From Staphylotrichum longicolle (lineage: Eukaryota; Ascomycota; Sordariomycetes; Sordariales; Chaetomiaceae), in NCBI GenBank assembly GCA_019096155.1, contig JAHCVI010000002.1:496001-560000 (forward strand): DNA of 64,000 nt, in the 5' to 3' direction. The stretch's first letter is position 1; the number at the start of each line of letters is the position of its first letter. A program made the position numbers and the translations under genes. This document shows positions 22,101-34,797 of this stretch, piece after piece. Under the pieces are notes generated by a model. The model ran no database searches. It saw nothing but the letters and a program-made list of their open reading frames with translations, and had not been told where the DNA came from.

Positions 22101-25100
22101 TTCGTCGCTGCCGTAAAGCTTAGGTTTTACGGTGTGTCTGTCAGCATCCCAACATTGAACGGGTACCTCTCCCCGGGCGACGCCTCGCGCACTGTGGACA
22201 CCAGCACGGCTCTCACCGCTACTCCTCGAGCCGCTACACCAACCCCCCTCTCGACTCTCGCTCCCGTGAAAGTCGCGCTTGACACGCGGTACCAGCGGCG
22301 ACCCTGGAGAAACGTTGGGCCAATCAGCGGCCACCAAGATGGCTTTCCCTAATCGCTCCCATTGCTCCAACCGTCAATTTACCTCACAGCCCCTGGTCTC
22401 GATCAACAGTGGCAGCTCGGGTTTTGCTTTGGTCGACATTGTTGAGAACAAAGCTTGGGACTCGACGCGCTCTGTCCTGAGTCTTGATATTGGGGAGATT
22501 AAGGGAATGCCTCATGGCTGGGCCTTCTGGCGCTTATCTCAGTCTGGCAAACGCTGACTATTCACAACCCATTTTATCTTTTCCCAGATTTTCCTCTCTC
22601 TCTCGAGTCATTCATTGCTGGAGCTGTCCAGTTCCCCGCCCTCTCGGGCCTTCCAGAGGGTCCTTCTAGGCGGCCGCTCCGATTCGGACCTACCATCCGC
22701 AACCCCGACCAGGCTAGCAAATCAGAAGCGGATCGGAGATCGAGGGTCGCTGTCAGCGAACAACTGCTCAAAAATCTCGCAACTGACAATTGAGAGGGCT
22801 CCTGTAGCTGGAGATGTCGAGTCTCTCAAAACAACCAACCCCCTCCAATCCGGCACGGCTGCTCTGCCGCGGGCGGGGTTTGGACGGCCATTTTGGACGT
22901 GGTTGGGGCCGCTGAACGGCCATAGCGTGGGCCCTGATGGCACCTCAGGTGGCTCGCCAAGCCGTCGTCCCCTGTCGTGGCCGCGCTTGAGAGGGAGACT
23001 CGGTTCTGCCACCATGCCATCGCGGGCGGCTCCGGGACGCTGCGTCAGTTAGCCTCGAGGCATCCTGTGCTCCTGTGTGGGAAGATCTGCCTCTCCCGAT
23101 GCGCTGTCCTACATTAGCCTACAGGATACATGTCAAACCCGCAGCAATCAGGGGCCCCAGGCGATGCATCACAGGCGCGCGCAAAACAAAGAAAGGTGCT
23201 TGTCCCAGAGATCTGACAAGCGCTGTGCGCTGTACATACATGCACATCTTGCCGGCGTTTGTACATACATGCTGCATGGGCAACGCAGGCAGGGAAACAA
23301 AAAAGCCGGGGGAGCTGAGAGGAGGAGCCGAACCCCTCCTCGCTCGCTCACTCGCTTCCGCCGCGGCCGGACCACCGCATGTGTTTGTCTGGGGGTGTGG
23401 TCAAGACCTTTTCCCCCGCTTCTTCCCACCCATCCCTGCTTCCCTCCGATGAAGCAAGAGGCCGGGGTTCAAGGGGAAGGGGGCAGGGGGTGGTTGTCCA
23501 CGCAAGATCAACGACACGCAGGGTTGCGCTGCATGGAAGGGTTCTCGGAAAGCCTTCCAGGTTTCGCTGTTGGTCTCGGGCACGCAGCACGCCCCGACGT
23601 GCAGCCGGTGGACCAGATCTTACCCTTCCGAGATCGCGCAGAACTGATCGGCCGGCTTGTTTGCGCAGGCAAGCTGGACAGGGCCCAGGGCAGAGACAGC
23701 GCAGACCCTTCCAGAACGGGGCGACCTTGCTCTGTGTGTTCCAGGAAGCAGCAGCAGAGCGATGACGATGGAAGGACACTGATGATTGACTCTTCTCAAT
23801 GCACTGTGTCGGACATTGGCCGTCGTCGTCGTCCCGCATGCAACAACGGGGATCAAAAACTGCCGGGATCGTCTGCTTGTGCACACACCTCTCTCTCTTA
23901 CCTGGGTTTGACGGGCATGCAAGACGCAAGCACGGCACCGCACCCCCGACGCAAGGTGGGCGACACAACCCGACTGCAAGGCAGGTATGATTCGCAGATG
24001 CTCGTCTGGTGCGGTGCCGCCCCCCGATCCCTCTGTGCTGCTCGATATATATTTACTATATATTATCAAAACCTGGTCGCCGACTTCCATACCCGATTTA
24101 TGTAGGTGACACTCTCTGCGGTGCTGTGCCGGCTGGGCCTCTCGTCCTGTCAACCCAGGGGCCACGCCACGCGGGACACCTGCGTCTCGTTCGTTCCCTT
24201 TTTCTGCGCCCCACGCATGGGATGGGACGGGGGAAAAGGCGAGCACCTCATGGGCACGGCTCGGGAGACAGGCTGGCCTGCCTGCCTGCCTTGCAGACAG
24301 ACAATTGCCTTATCTGTCTTGACAGGCGGCAAAGAGTAGTGGTCAAGCAAGAGCCGCGAGTGAGGAGAGGGACCAATTAATTAATCCAGACGAAAGGCAC
24401 AGCAGAAAGATACATACACAATAGACAGATAGACCCTCCTCCAGCTGAGCAACCCTCTTAATCCGCGCCAGCTCGACATCAATCAGATTGATAATCGAGA
24501 GTGAGCCGTTCTGCTCATACCAAAGCCCCCCTTTTTTCCATTCGGACGACAACACCCCGCCGTCAAGCGGCACAAAGGAGGTCCAGCTTTCTCTTGCTCC
24601 AGCACGCTTATGCAAGGAGCTGGGTCCCCCAGCTGGCACCTGCTCCCTTTCCCCCGTCCTCCCCGGCCCCTCCTCCTCCTCCAACTCCCAACGAGTGAAC
24701 GTTAAGTGATGGTCCAAAAAAGCACCTGACAGCGGGCTTGAATAACCCTCGGTCTGTTGAACACATGCCTTCAGATCGATCCCCGACCCGCCACCCATAT
24801 CTTGCAGGGCACTGTTTTGCGTGGGGATGACGTTTTTTTGCCTTTTTGGTTGGGCTTGCGGCTTGGGTGATCTACATAACTATCAACCACAGCATAGCAT
24901 TGTATACATACAGCACTGTAGCACGAAATGTTTCCCTCGTCCAGGCACCTCGACTTGTATAGGCAGGAGGATCTAAAACAACTGCCACTGTGTGCGCGAT
25001 CCCGTCAACTCGGTTGGGGCTTACCTGAACACAAAAAGCATGACATGGGATGGGCCGATGAGGCGATGACGAGGTTCGGGCGCTTTTTTGCGTCTGACAC

Positions 25101-26876
25101 TCCGAGGAGGGGAGAGACGGGGGGTTGGTGTTGTGGAGCTGAGGTGGATGCGGGGGGCAGGATGAACATGGGGCTTGGGATTGAATGAGATGGGAGAGCG
25201 GGGGCTTCTGATGGGTGGTGGTGGTGGTGGAGGAGGGAAGGGGGGGCGGGAAGCGGGGAGGGGCAAACATTGAGCAGGGAAGGGGGGAGGGCCCGGGCAG
25301 GGGGAAAGCAGAAACAGGTGATGCATGACGGATTGGTGATGGTTGATTGTGATTGCGGCTTTAACTGTGTAGTGGTGGCCCGGTGTCGACGACAAGGAGT
25401 TGGTGAGGTGTTGAGATTTCGTACGGTAGATAGGTCAAAGATGTTGAGGGCCTGGCGGGCGTCTTGAAAAAAGCGTGGAAGATGCAAAATGCACAGCAGA
25501 GGCGCCTTTCCCGGATCTTCTGCGCTACTGCGTATCGGCAGCGCGAGCTGTGCATGAACCGCTGTGGCTGGCTGCACGGGGTGCAGGACGGATGCCCTGT
25601 GGGCTGTGGCAGAGACGCCGGCGCAGGGAAACCCACGGCTTGCCTTTGCATGCCCTTGCCTTAGCACCCGCCGGTATAACCCACATGGACAGATGGTGGG
25701 ATCTATCGTACATATTCCGTACAGACGTCCATGCTTAAGCGCAGAGCGTTGGGACCCCAGAGTCAAATGGTGGAGTTTGCAAGTCGAGAGAGGTGATCAA
25801 CAAGATCAATCCTGCGAGACAGAGCATTCCTCCAATCGCTCCAAAAAAGGGCACTTGAAAAGGAAACAGACCCCCTGTGGATGGAAACGAGCAATCGCCC
25901 CCCCAAGCGAGGCCAGAGTATGGCTGCGGCACATCACTCGGGCTCGCTAGTTCAAGTTATAGCCCGGGAAATATTGGGACATGGATGGCATGGCATGCAT
26001 GAGGGAAACGGGAAACGGGAAACGGCAGAGCCATCAAGAAACATCGGCAGTGTCAGTGTTAATGTCGACGTCGATCATAGCGCAACAATGCGAGAACGAC
26101 GCCAATCCAAAAGCCAAGGCGTCTGTCTGCCCCTCAATGCTCAGCTCAGACCTCGGCCTCAGGCCCCTGGGTCACAATGACGAGTTTTGGTTACATAGAA
26201 ACCGCTTGCGAGAAAGGGGAGGGGAATGGGTGGGTTGCTCTCAACTTGACGCCCCCTTCAGCGAGCCCCCAAAATGCCCTCAGCGATGCGACGCTGGAGA
26301 GTGTCACAGGGCATGGACCACCTCCCAGAGCGTCGTGTTGTTGTTGGTTGTGTGGCTCCGTACTGTGCAAGTCGTTTTGTTATCATCGGTTTCTCATTGA
26401 TCGTCACCAAAACCCCCCGAGTCTGACAGGACAAGACAACGGGGTTGGTGAAGAGATGGGAGGGCTGAAGCGATACGAAGCCACCCCCAGCCTCCAGCCT
26501 TGCCACAAACTTCGGGTTGGAAGAAGGAGCGGCGGGATTTGCAAGCAAACACGATTACCTTCTAAACACAAATGTCTCAGTGTCATTGATTGGGAACGTG
26601 GTTGACGAGAGGAAGTTGCGAGTGGTTCAGTTTAGGCAGAAGTGGAATGTGCCTCGTCTCATGTGACTTCGCGTGCGTTTCCAGGGAGGACCCGTGAGAC
26701 GGTTGCCCAGTGGCGACGCGATTCGTGCCTTCCAACCGCGGTGGAGTGTGCTAGTGAGTTTCTGCTTTGTTGTTTGATGATTTGAGACTCGACAAATTGC
26801 TCCGAGTTTTCTCAGAATATGGGGTTTCGACTGCAGAAATCAACCTGGAACTGCCCACCAGCGTAATCTTTCCGCC
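16160..26876. other. 10.7-kb gene-poor region upstream of stuA
   Basis: No supportable protein gene. The larger open frames (for example 20555-21316 minus and 23077-24105 plus) are rich in Cys, His, Arg and Trp, lack ATG context or domains, and overlap frames of similar length on other strands. It is not AT-rich, so it does not look like RIP-degraded repeats, and I see no terminal repeats or transposase. A GGGAAAC triplication lies near 26007-26027, an AT-rich patch (TATATATTTACTATATATT) near 24045, and a G-rich tract near 25235. It probably holds the stuA promoter and long 5' leader, perhaps noncoding transcripts, plus the promoter of the BRCT gene. Confidence 0.6.
25235..25263 (+). repeat. 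Potential G-quadruplex tract
   Basis: G-runs at 25235-25237, 25240-25246, 25248-25250, 25255-25258 and 25260-25263, separated by loops of 1-4 bases, meet the simple G3+N1-7 rule. They sit in a longer purine tract that begins with a GGT repeat. Confidence 0.75.
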
Positions 26877-27936
26877 ATGCCGCCACCAAAACCCAAACTA
26901 CCTCCGCCAGCAGAACCACGATATGGCCGTAACTTTGACCCATGGAACTCGGTTGCCGCAGGCCATCAGCGCGCCGAAACCCGGGGCCCCCAGGGATGGC
27001 GCGATTCTCGAAACTTCAAGATGAACGGTCAGTTTCGAGCCGGCAACTCAGGGGGCCAACGCATCTCAGACACGGTCGGCATGAGATCTGAAGACTATGA
27101 CGAGCGTTTGGGTATGTTTGTGCCCAAAGAGGTCCGCGCCCGAGCCATGAACAGCGTTGCCGACATGCTGCGCAATCCGGGGACCATGAAGACAGCATCA
27201 CAACCGTCATCACGGCCATCGTCATCATCTGCCCCTCAGCCCGGCTTGCCGTTCGGAAAGGGGCTAGGCATCGAAGAAGAAAGCAAAGACGACGACGGCG
27301 GCTGGGTCACAGCCGAGGAGAAACTCGACTTGGTCCGCAAGGCAGAGGACGAGGCGCGCGAGGAGGAGAAGGCAAAGCAGGCGCAAGAACGCAAGATCTT
27401 TGATAGCCTCGTCATCTACGTCAACGGCAGCACCCTCCCGTATGTGTCGGACCACAAGCTCAAGCATCTGCTCTCCGAGAATGGGGCGCGCATATCGTTC
27501 CACCTGGGCCGCCGCCAGGTTACCCACGTCATCTTGGGGAAGCCGTCCGGCCCGAACGGAGGTGCCGGTGGTGGGCTGGCAGGCGGCAAGCTGGAGAAGG
27601 AGATCCGGCGGGTAGGCGGCTGCGGGATCAAGTTTGTCGGTGTCGAATGGTAAGTTTGCACGCTACGCCCACCCTCCTCTCGCCTCCTTTCTTTGTCTCC
27701 TTCGGCGATCCCGTATGTCTCGGGTCGTCATGGATACTGTGCAGGACCAGCTGGCTGACGACACCACGGTACTCCAAACCAGGGTACTGGAGAGCATCAA
27801 ATCCGGCAAGCGACTTCCCGAGGCGCGCTTCGCCAATCTCAAAATTGCCGCTCGGCGCCAGCAGAGTGTTCTCGGAGCCTTCTCGAAGGCCGACGGGAGC
27901 ACGCAGCAGCCAGCCGTTGACACCCCTGGGAGTTGA
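26877..27936 (+). CDS. Single-BRCT-domain protein
   Basis: Exons 26877-27649 and 27783-27936 (GTAAGT donor, ACCAG acceptor, 133-nt intron) give 308 residues. The join rebuilds the conserved BRCT tryptophan in FVGVEWVLESIKSGKRLPE. The BRCT domain covers about 178-277: IFDSLVIYVNGSTLPYVSDH, KLKHLLSENGARISFHLGRR and QVTHVILGKPSG, with a Gly-rich insertion GGAGGGLAGGKLEKEI. The N-terminal 175 residues are polar and probably disordered, with an Asp/Glu/Lys-rich helix just before the domain. BRCT domains bind phosphopeptides or other BRCT domains in DNA-damage and replication complexes. The domain resembles the Rev1 type, but no polymerase follows, so this is not a full Rev1. The specific role is unknown. 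The start is the first ATG, in a CCGCCATGCC context. Confidence 0.82.
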
Positions 27937-30736
27937 CACACCGCCCCTTGTTGGACAGTTTTCTCTCTTCTTGCACTCGTCACCTTCTATTTTCTTGTTC
28001 TTTTCTTTTGGACATCGCCGTGGGCGCCCGGGACGTGGGACAAGGCTACTGTGTAAGGGGGCCATGTCTTGTTTGCTACGGCCACGTCTAACTGCAGCAT
28101 ATATTGCCTTGCATGAGAGCGGACGTCTGGATAGGCTTGAGGGGCGCTCTGGTTGCACGGCGAAATGGGGCGCTTGACGGGTATTTGCATCACGACGTTG
28201 CATCTGCATTTGCATTCTGCATTGGGAGGTTGGACGACTAGGCGCTAGGGATTGGCTTGCATCTACTTGTGCGTCTCTGAGCTCAAGATCTTCGGTGTCT
28301 CAAGACGCTGGCTGGTTCGCTATTTGTTTACTCTGACTTGTGTGTTCTCGTGGGCTCGTGACGGTATCGCCCCCTGTGTCGGAAACGCCCTGGAAGGTGC
28401 CAGCGAAGAGGTCAACACATGTTGGATCGCCGGTGGAGAATCGTCCCTAGGCCTAGGCAGCCAGGCATGTGAGGTTGACAGCGAATCTTGGTTTGTTCGG
28501 CGCCTTGCTCGCCGACGGCAGTTCTCACACCACGCATCCCAGCCCGCCAGCGCCGCCCATTGTCTCGGCTCTAGACGCCAGTCTATGTTTCGACCTCCAC
28601 CGACTGTTACTCAGATACGCCCCCAAGGTTCGAGTCACTGTCACCCTTCTCTGCAGAGCATCGTCGGACAATTTCCTTACCCGCCGCTCGCCCACTCCCT
28701 GTCTGTCCGCCCCCGCGGCTCTCGGGTCTCACCCTCGCCATTGCATCCGCACTATCGAGATGAGGTCTAGACGGTCGTATCTCTGCGCTGTGTTACGTCA
28801 GGCTTGTTCTGTCTCGTCCGCCCATTGCCAGGCTACCATGCTCGATCCCACCTTACCTCACCTCACACCCCTTTCTTCCTTCCTTCGGTCTGCTCTGTCC
28901 CACCCAAAGACCTTTACCCCCGCTGGAACACTCCTTTCTTCCCCAACGTACACCAATCATCGTCACTTGCAACTGCCATATATATACTTCAAACTGGACT
29001 ATTTCTCTTGTGTCACAACACCCTTGACAGGCGGGCAGAGACACAATGGGCCGGCATTGACCACGAGAAACCCGCCGCTATCGCTGTTGGCTGTTGTACC
29101 AACATATTTACCTTGTGCCAGCTGCCAACTCTCGTGACAGACTAGACGGTGCTGTCCACTGGTTCCGCAAGCCCTCGCCCGCGACCGTTTCTTCGATATG
29201 GTTGGTATACATGGAGACTTTTAACTAAGCGGTGTCGGTGTCAGCGCATTACCCAGCTAGCGTCTGCGTCCCTTTCCGTCGGCATGACCTAGCTTCGTTT
29301 GACCACCGCATACGATACGATCAGGCAAAGTGACCGTTTCCCGCAGCACAGCGCAAGCACAAGCGGTCGTGTCAGGTATCGCAGCCTAAGGGGATTTAAA
29401 CCAAGCAAAGAGAAAAGCAGGAGATAGGGCGGTGTCATCCGAAGATGGGGTTGGGTTAAACGAGGTTCCGAAGGAAGGGTCGTGGGTTGTTTGTGGTTGG
29501 ATATTCTTCTTTCTCTTCCTTTGACTCTCAAGGGATGGGTATGACGAAGGATTCAACACGAGCTGTGGCTGATGGCTAGACTCAGTGAATGGATTTAGGC
29601 TTGTTGTTGTGTGTCACGCCATGAATACAGTCAGGAAAAGAGGGCGTCACGCGAAGAACAGGATAACACGCCGGACCTAGGAGTGCTCCTACCCACAAAA
29701 ACAGGGGCTGTTTCCCGTCAAACCTGGGGGACTAGGAGCCTGCCACGCAATTACTGCTATCCGGCCATTGGGCAAGACAATATACACGGAGTGAACAGCA
29801 GCAATTTTTCGTTACGTTTCCAAGCCAGACGAAACTCGAATCCTGACCGTCCTCCCTCCCTCTACCACGCCCCGTAGAGCGGAAAGCTATCCAGCTCGAC
29901 CACTCCCCATATTCATGGCGAAGCACGCCGCCATCCTGTGCCACTCTAGACTGTTGCGTCCTCCTCACTCCGTCAAGCTGTGTTATCTGACAATATAAAT
30001 CCCCGACCATTGTCTGGCCCAGGTCCTCATCACCACTCCCCCAATGCTCCCCCGAGAAAAACAGCACGATGTACATGCCATGTCATATGATATTGATGAT
30101 ACAAAGCACCCAGCATATCACAACACAAACAAGTCAAACCATGGTATAAGCTGTCAAACCTAACCGAGTTTGACCACTCGAACCGGTGGGAACAGGAAGT
30201 GAGCCACCACCCCTGAGCAATCCAAACCTCGAAGAGAGAGGGACGAATATCACTCTTTGTAAAACAGCGAGTAACCGGCTCCTTTGAAAGCTGGACAAGC
30301 AGCAAGTTGTTATTGCATAGTGTTATGGTCTTATCCATTTTCTCCATTAGCCACCAGAGCGTTAGTCGTTCCTGTAGTGGTAGTAGTAGTTCTCCTCTGT
30401 TGAACTAGGTGATGTGTTAGTGCCGCGGTATGGCATGGTGGTGACGCTAGGAATGGAAACGTTGAGAGGGACAGGATATACCTCTTCCCCCCACACCTAA
30501 AGCTCTTCAACTTTTTGAGCAAAAAAACAAAGTCTCTTAGAAGCAAACCTGCTTCAACTGCCGATGAAGACCTGGATGAAACTGAGCCCTCGTCCATGAT
30601 GAGAAAGGTGGCAGGAGTAGTCAAATTGTCTAACAAGAAATCATCCAAGGTCTCATTCCAAACCCAATAGACAAAAAGATCTCTCTCCAAAACAAACCCG
30701 CTTGCTTCCCAACCACCCCAAGCTCATAGACCCGCC
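27937..30736. other. Intergenic between convergent 3' ends (2.8 kb)
   Basis: C/T-rich sequence at 28660-28760 and 28850-28960, and short triplet repeats (GTAGTGGTAGTAGTAG) near 30373. A 222-codon open frame at 28469-29137 has no domain and a composition unlike the genes nearby. No gene called. Confidence 0.55.
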
Positions 30737-33092
30737 CTAAAGTTTCGCCCTCACCCTCCCCTCCACACTCCCATGCTTCCCCCCGACCTCCTTAAAATAC
30801 CCCCTGACCATCTCCCTCGCCACCTCCACCACCCCGGCGTCCTCCACCGTCGACGGCACGTTGACCGCCTTGTCCACCTCGCCGTGCACCGCGTTCTCCA
30901 CCAGCTCGCGCAGCACCCGCCGCAGCGTCTTGCCCGACCGCGTCTTGGGGATCATGCCCTTGCCGCGGATCATGCCGCCCAGGCTGGCGATGGCACCGAC
31001 CTGGGAGCGGACGAGCGTCTGGATCTCGGCGAAGAGCTGCGCGTCCGGGATGGCAGAGGAGGAAGTGGTGACAAAGGCGAAGGGGAGGTGGCCCTTGAGG
31101 GCGTCGGGGATGCCGACCACGCAGGCCTCGGTGACGGAGGGGTGGGAGGTGATGGCTTGTTCGAGGGTCCCGGTGCTGAGGCGGTGGGCGGCGACGTTGA
31201 TGATGTCGTCTGTGTTTGGGTGGATCAATTGGAGGATTCTTTGACGGCAAGAGATGGGGAAGCTTACCCGTCCGCGCCATGATGTGGATGTAGCCCTTCT
31301 CGTCGATGATGCCGGCATCGCCCGTGTCGACCCATTTGCCGCCGAAGCGCTTCAGGTAGCCCTTGTAGAACCGCTCTTCGTCTTCCCAGAGAGTGCGGAA
31401 GGCGGTGGGGGCGAGCGGGAGAGCCAGGACGATGTTGCCCATTTTGCCACGTTCTACTTCGTTGCCTTCGTCATCGACGACTCTGGGCCGGGTCAGTATC
31501 GAGGTTGGGTGTGGTCAAGGAATTCGTGGAGGGAAAGACGTACCTCACGTCGAAGCCAGGCATTGCCTTGCCAGCGCTCCCGGGCTTGATGCCGAGGGGT
31601 TGGTGTTCCTCCTTCATGCCTGTCTGCCTGCACTTGCCGGCGTGTGGCACGAGCGCGATGCCGGAAATAGGCGAACCAGACTCGGAGGACCACCAGTTGT
31701 CGACCACGTGTGCGTTCTCACCGCAGTATTTGCTGAGCAGGTCTTGGTACATGGTGATGATGGCGGGCTCAGACCGTTCGCCGGCGAGGAAGAGTGCCTT
31801 GAGGCTTCTCAAACCACCGCGCTTGCCGATGCTGGTGAAGTGAGAATTGTCCGGGTCTTCCTTGCGGATTGCGCGCAAGGCCGTCGGCGCCGTAAACATG
31901 GTGTTGATCTTGTACTCGTCGACCAGCCGCCAGAACGCGGATGCATCGGGAGTGCCAACAGGCTTGCCTTCGTAAAGGACGGTGGCAGCGCCGGTGAGCA
32001 GAGGCCCGTAGAGCGTGTAGCTGTGGGACACAACCCAGCCAATGTCGCTGAAGCAGCCCATCTTCGGCATGTCAGTGACTTATCACATTAGGGATACCCA
32101 CAGAGACACATACCACATCTCCCGGCCCGTGAATGCCAAAGAGATACGAGATGGACAGGTGCAGACCAACCGCGTGGCCACCAGCCTCTCTCAGCACACC
32201 CTTTGGCAAACCGGTCGTTCCGCTGGTGTAGATAATGTAGATGGGATCCGTTGACTTGACAGGCACGCACTTGGCCCGCATGTTGCGAGCGCGGGCACTC
32301 TTGACCAGGTTCTGCCACTTCCTCTCACCCTGCAGCTTGCGGGTGGGCCGCCAGAGCAGCTGGTCCCGCTGCCTGTTCCACGTCAGCCGCTGAACGCAAC
32401 GGCGAGATGAAAATTCCTACCATATAATCGTCTTTGGCGGCTTCCAGGGTGAGATGCGGATTGCCTCCTCGATGAACTCACGGTACGGAATGGGCGGCTT
32501 ATTCCCGTCGATGCCGCATGAGGCAGTCAGAATGGCAACGGGCCGTGAAGCCTCAATGCGTTGGGCCAGGGCACCAGAAGCGAAGCCTCCAAAGACGACA
32601 GCGTGGATGGCGCCCAGGCGGTTGATGGCGAGGATGCCAATCAGCGCGGCCGGGATCATGGGCACTGAAAAGGGTGAGCTTGTGAACAGGGTGGCAAGAC
32701 AGGGCAGTCTTACTGTAGACAAGCACGACATCCCCCTTTTTGACACCCTCCTCCCGCAGGACGGCAGCGAAGACCTCGACCTCATCGAGCAGCTGCTTGT
32801 AGGTGATGCGCTGCTTGGTGTTGGTGACGGGACTGTCGTAAAGAATGGCGGGGAAGTCACCGTGGCCGGCAAAGACATGTCTGTCAACACAGTTGTAGCA
32901 CGTCGATATCTCGCCATCAGGAAACCACTCCCAGTGCTCATGAGCGTCGCCAGACTTGAGCCCCTTGGTTGTGCGGGCTAAGACAGCTGAGGGCTTCTTG
33001 TGCCAAAAGACATGCTCGGCCTGGTGGCCCCAGAAACTCTCGGGGTCATTGAGGGAGTGGTGGTGGACTTCGTCCTGCGGGTGGTCAAACAT
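30737..33092 (-). CDS. Acetyl/propionyl-CoA synthetase (ACS, PrpE/ACSS3-like AMP-forming ligase)
   Basis: Six exons: 33092-32714, 32664-32421, 32372-32114, 32061-31544, 31482-31268 and 31209-30737. All phases agree, giving 695 residues. ANL-superfamily landmarks: the P-loop IIYTSGTTGLPKGV (about 254-267), GWVVSHSYT, VDNWWSSESG, the hinge-region VDTGDAG (about 518-523), and the A10 lysine in PKTRSGKTLRR (Lys632). The N-terminal ACAS domain begins SLNDPESFWGHQAE. It activates a short-chain acid with ATP to the acyl-AMP and transfers it to CoA. The order and wording of motifs resemble the propionyl-CoA synthetase branch (PrpE/ACSS3) more than the main FacA acetyl-CoA synthetase, though the substrate is inferred. 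There is no clear mitochondrial presequence from this ATG and no PTS1 at the C-terminus (RAKL). Confidence 0.92.
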
Positions 33093-33110
33093 GGTGGCAG
33101 GGCCGAGGCC

Positions 33111-33128
33111 TACCTACGTGGGTAGGTA
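33111..33128 (-). repeat. 7-bp perfect inverted repeat 18 bp upstream of the ACS start
   Basis: TACCTAC (33111-33117) and GTAGGTA (33122-33128) flank a 4-base loop. In the mRNA sense this would be a hairpin about 18 nt before the AUG at 33092. Confidence 0.85.
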
Positions 33129-34797
33129 TCCAGAGGCTGGGTTCCTGCGTGCTGGGGATGGGTGCAATGCGAAGGGAGGGCGACTTGATGTTCTGGTCAA
33201 GAGATGGCAAGTTGGGAGGAAAATAAGAGTGGTTGGTGCTGTTCTTCTATTCCGCCTTTAATAGCAATCGCGCGCCCGAATGCGTGTCCATGACGGTTCA
33301 GATCGACGTTCAGGATGGCGTTACAACCGCGGTGTACCCCGTCGCCCCCCGCATTCCGTTACCCCGACACCTGGAGCACGGGCTGGGGTCCGGGGGATCG
33401 GCGCGGGAATCGAGGCGATTGGCCGCCTGCAGCATTGTTGCCGAATGTGGCCAGTGTAAGCCGAGCTTGGGCGACACGGAAAGATGGAATTCCACCGGCT
33501 TCTTTGCACATGCTGCGCGTGCTATCTTTGGTGGGGGCCGTGTTCTTGTCTCCGTCTTTTTCTCGTAAGGCGCAGACATAAGCTGGACCAGAGATGAAGA
33601 TTTGAGTGAGTGGTGTGGTAACTGACGGCTGCGGTCGCCCTTGAGATGGCTCCCCAGCAGAGTGCTCCAGAGGAGCTCCAGACTCGCGCGGGAGCTAACT
33701 GGATATCATTGGCAGCCTCAAAGCTGGATCCCTGGAACACTGCACATGCCATCTCGATGGAGACTCGGGGCGACATAACAAGACGACTCGCCCGTCGAAA
33801 GAGAGATACCCATTGGGACGCAAAACCGACATGGTGAAATTGCGGAGAGTGGAGCTTGTCGGGAGAAGCAGAGAGCTCAGAAGATAAGGGTTCAGGGGCC
33901 TCGATGGGCTCCTTCCTTCTTTCGATCTTGCAGGCAGCAAGCAGCCTTTCTTGTCGCCTGACTCAAACCCCGACTTTTAAGACTCTGTAAAGTGCAGCAC
34001 TTGCATCGTCTTCAATAAGGTAGCTTGCGCCTTGTTACAAGAACACATTATACGGCGTTGGGAGGACAATCATGGTGTCTACATCTTTCACCACTCGACG
34101 AGGTCAGCGGTTGACCCCAACCCCGAGGAAGCTGAACACCTGCTGGAATGCTTCAAGAAACCAGACACGAATGGAATAGCACCTCGCTTGTTTCCATGTT
34201 TCACCCTTCAACGTCTAGGCACTCACTCACGGAGCAGCCATCTCAGCAAACACACATTGTCGTGAAGGTTTGCGAGACCTCCATCCTACCTGACCACACT
34301 GTCACAAGATCAGTTCACGAAGCTCCCCAACGATTGGAACAAAACATTAAACCTCTTCACAAAAGAAACTAGACGGTGTCCAAGTACATCGAGAACGAGT
34401 CCCGAAACCGAGGGTGAAACGTGTCGATATTTGCCCGGAGCGAACACGCTTCAAAAGAGTAGTACACCTCGAGGGACGCAGAGAAGAGCAAGACAGGACC
34501 GCCCCCAGCGCCACGTCGCCCACAGAACATGAACAGCCCGGCGGAGGAGAGCACCCGCCTTCACCATCCCCAACAATTCCCCCGAGGCGGTAACAAACAG
34601 GACCCCGTCCGCCAAACCGGAGCGAGATCCCGCGAATCCAACATCCCAACAACCCCTCCACTGAGGGCCATGCCAGCCACACACACCTCCCCGAACTTCT
34701 CCCTCCACCCCACCATGACCGATTAAGAATTATTAACCAGCCAACCCCCTTTTCACGCACACACCCCACATCCCAATCATCCCGCTTCCATCCCCGT
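33129..34797. other. Intergenic: ACS promoter and 3' flank of the GPI-protein gene
   Basis: No supportable gene. Short open frames on both strands have no features. Confidence 0.55.

Noticed and set aside
23231..23272. Repeated TGTACATACATGC resembling paired PUF (UGUANAUA) sites
   Set aside because: There is no evidence that the plus strand is transcribed here; two copies of a short word in a desert is weak support.
23077..24105. 342-codon plus-strand open frame in the stuA upstream desert
   Set aside because: Begins at a non-ATG codon, is rich in Cys/His/Arg, overlaps similar frames on the other strand and shows no motif.
28469..29137. 222-codon plus-strand open frame downstream of the BRCT gene
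   Set aside because: Sequence is Leu/Ser/Pro-rich without a motif, in T/C-rich 3' flanking DNA.
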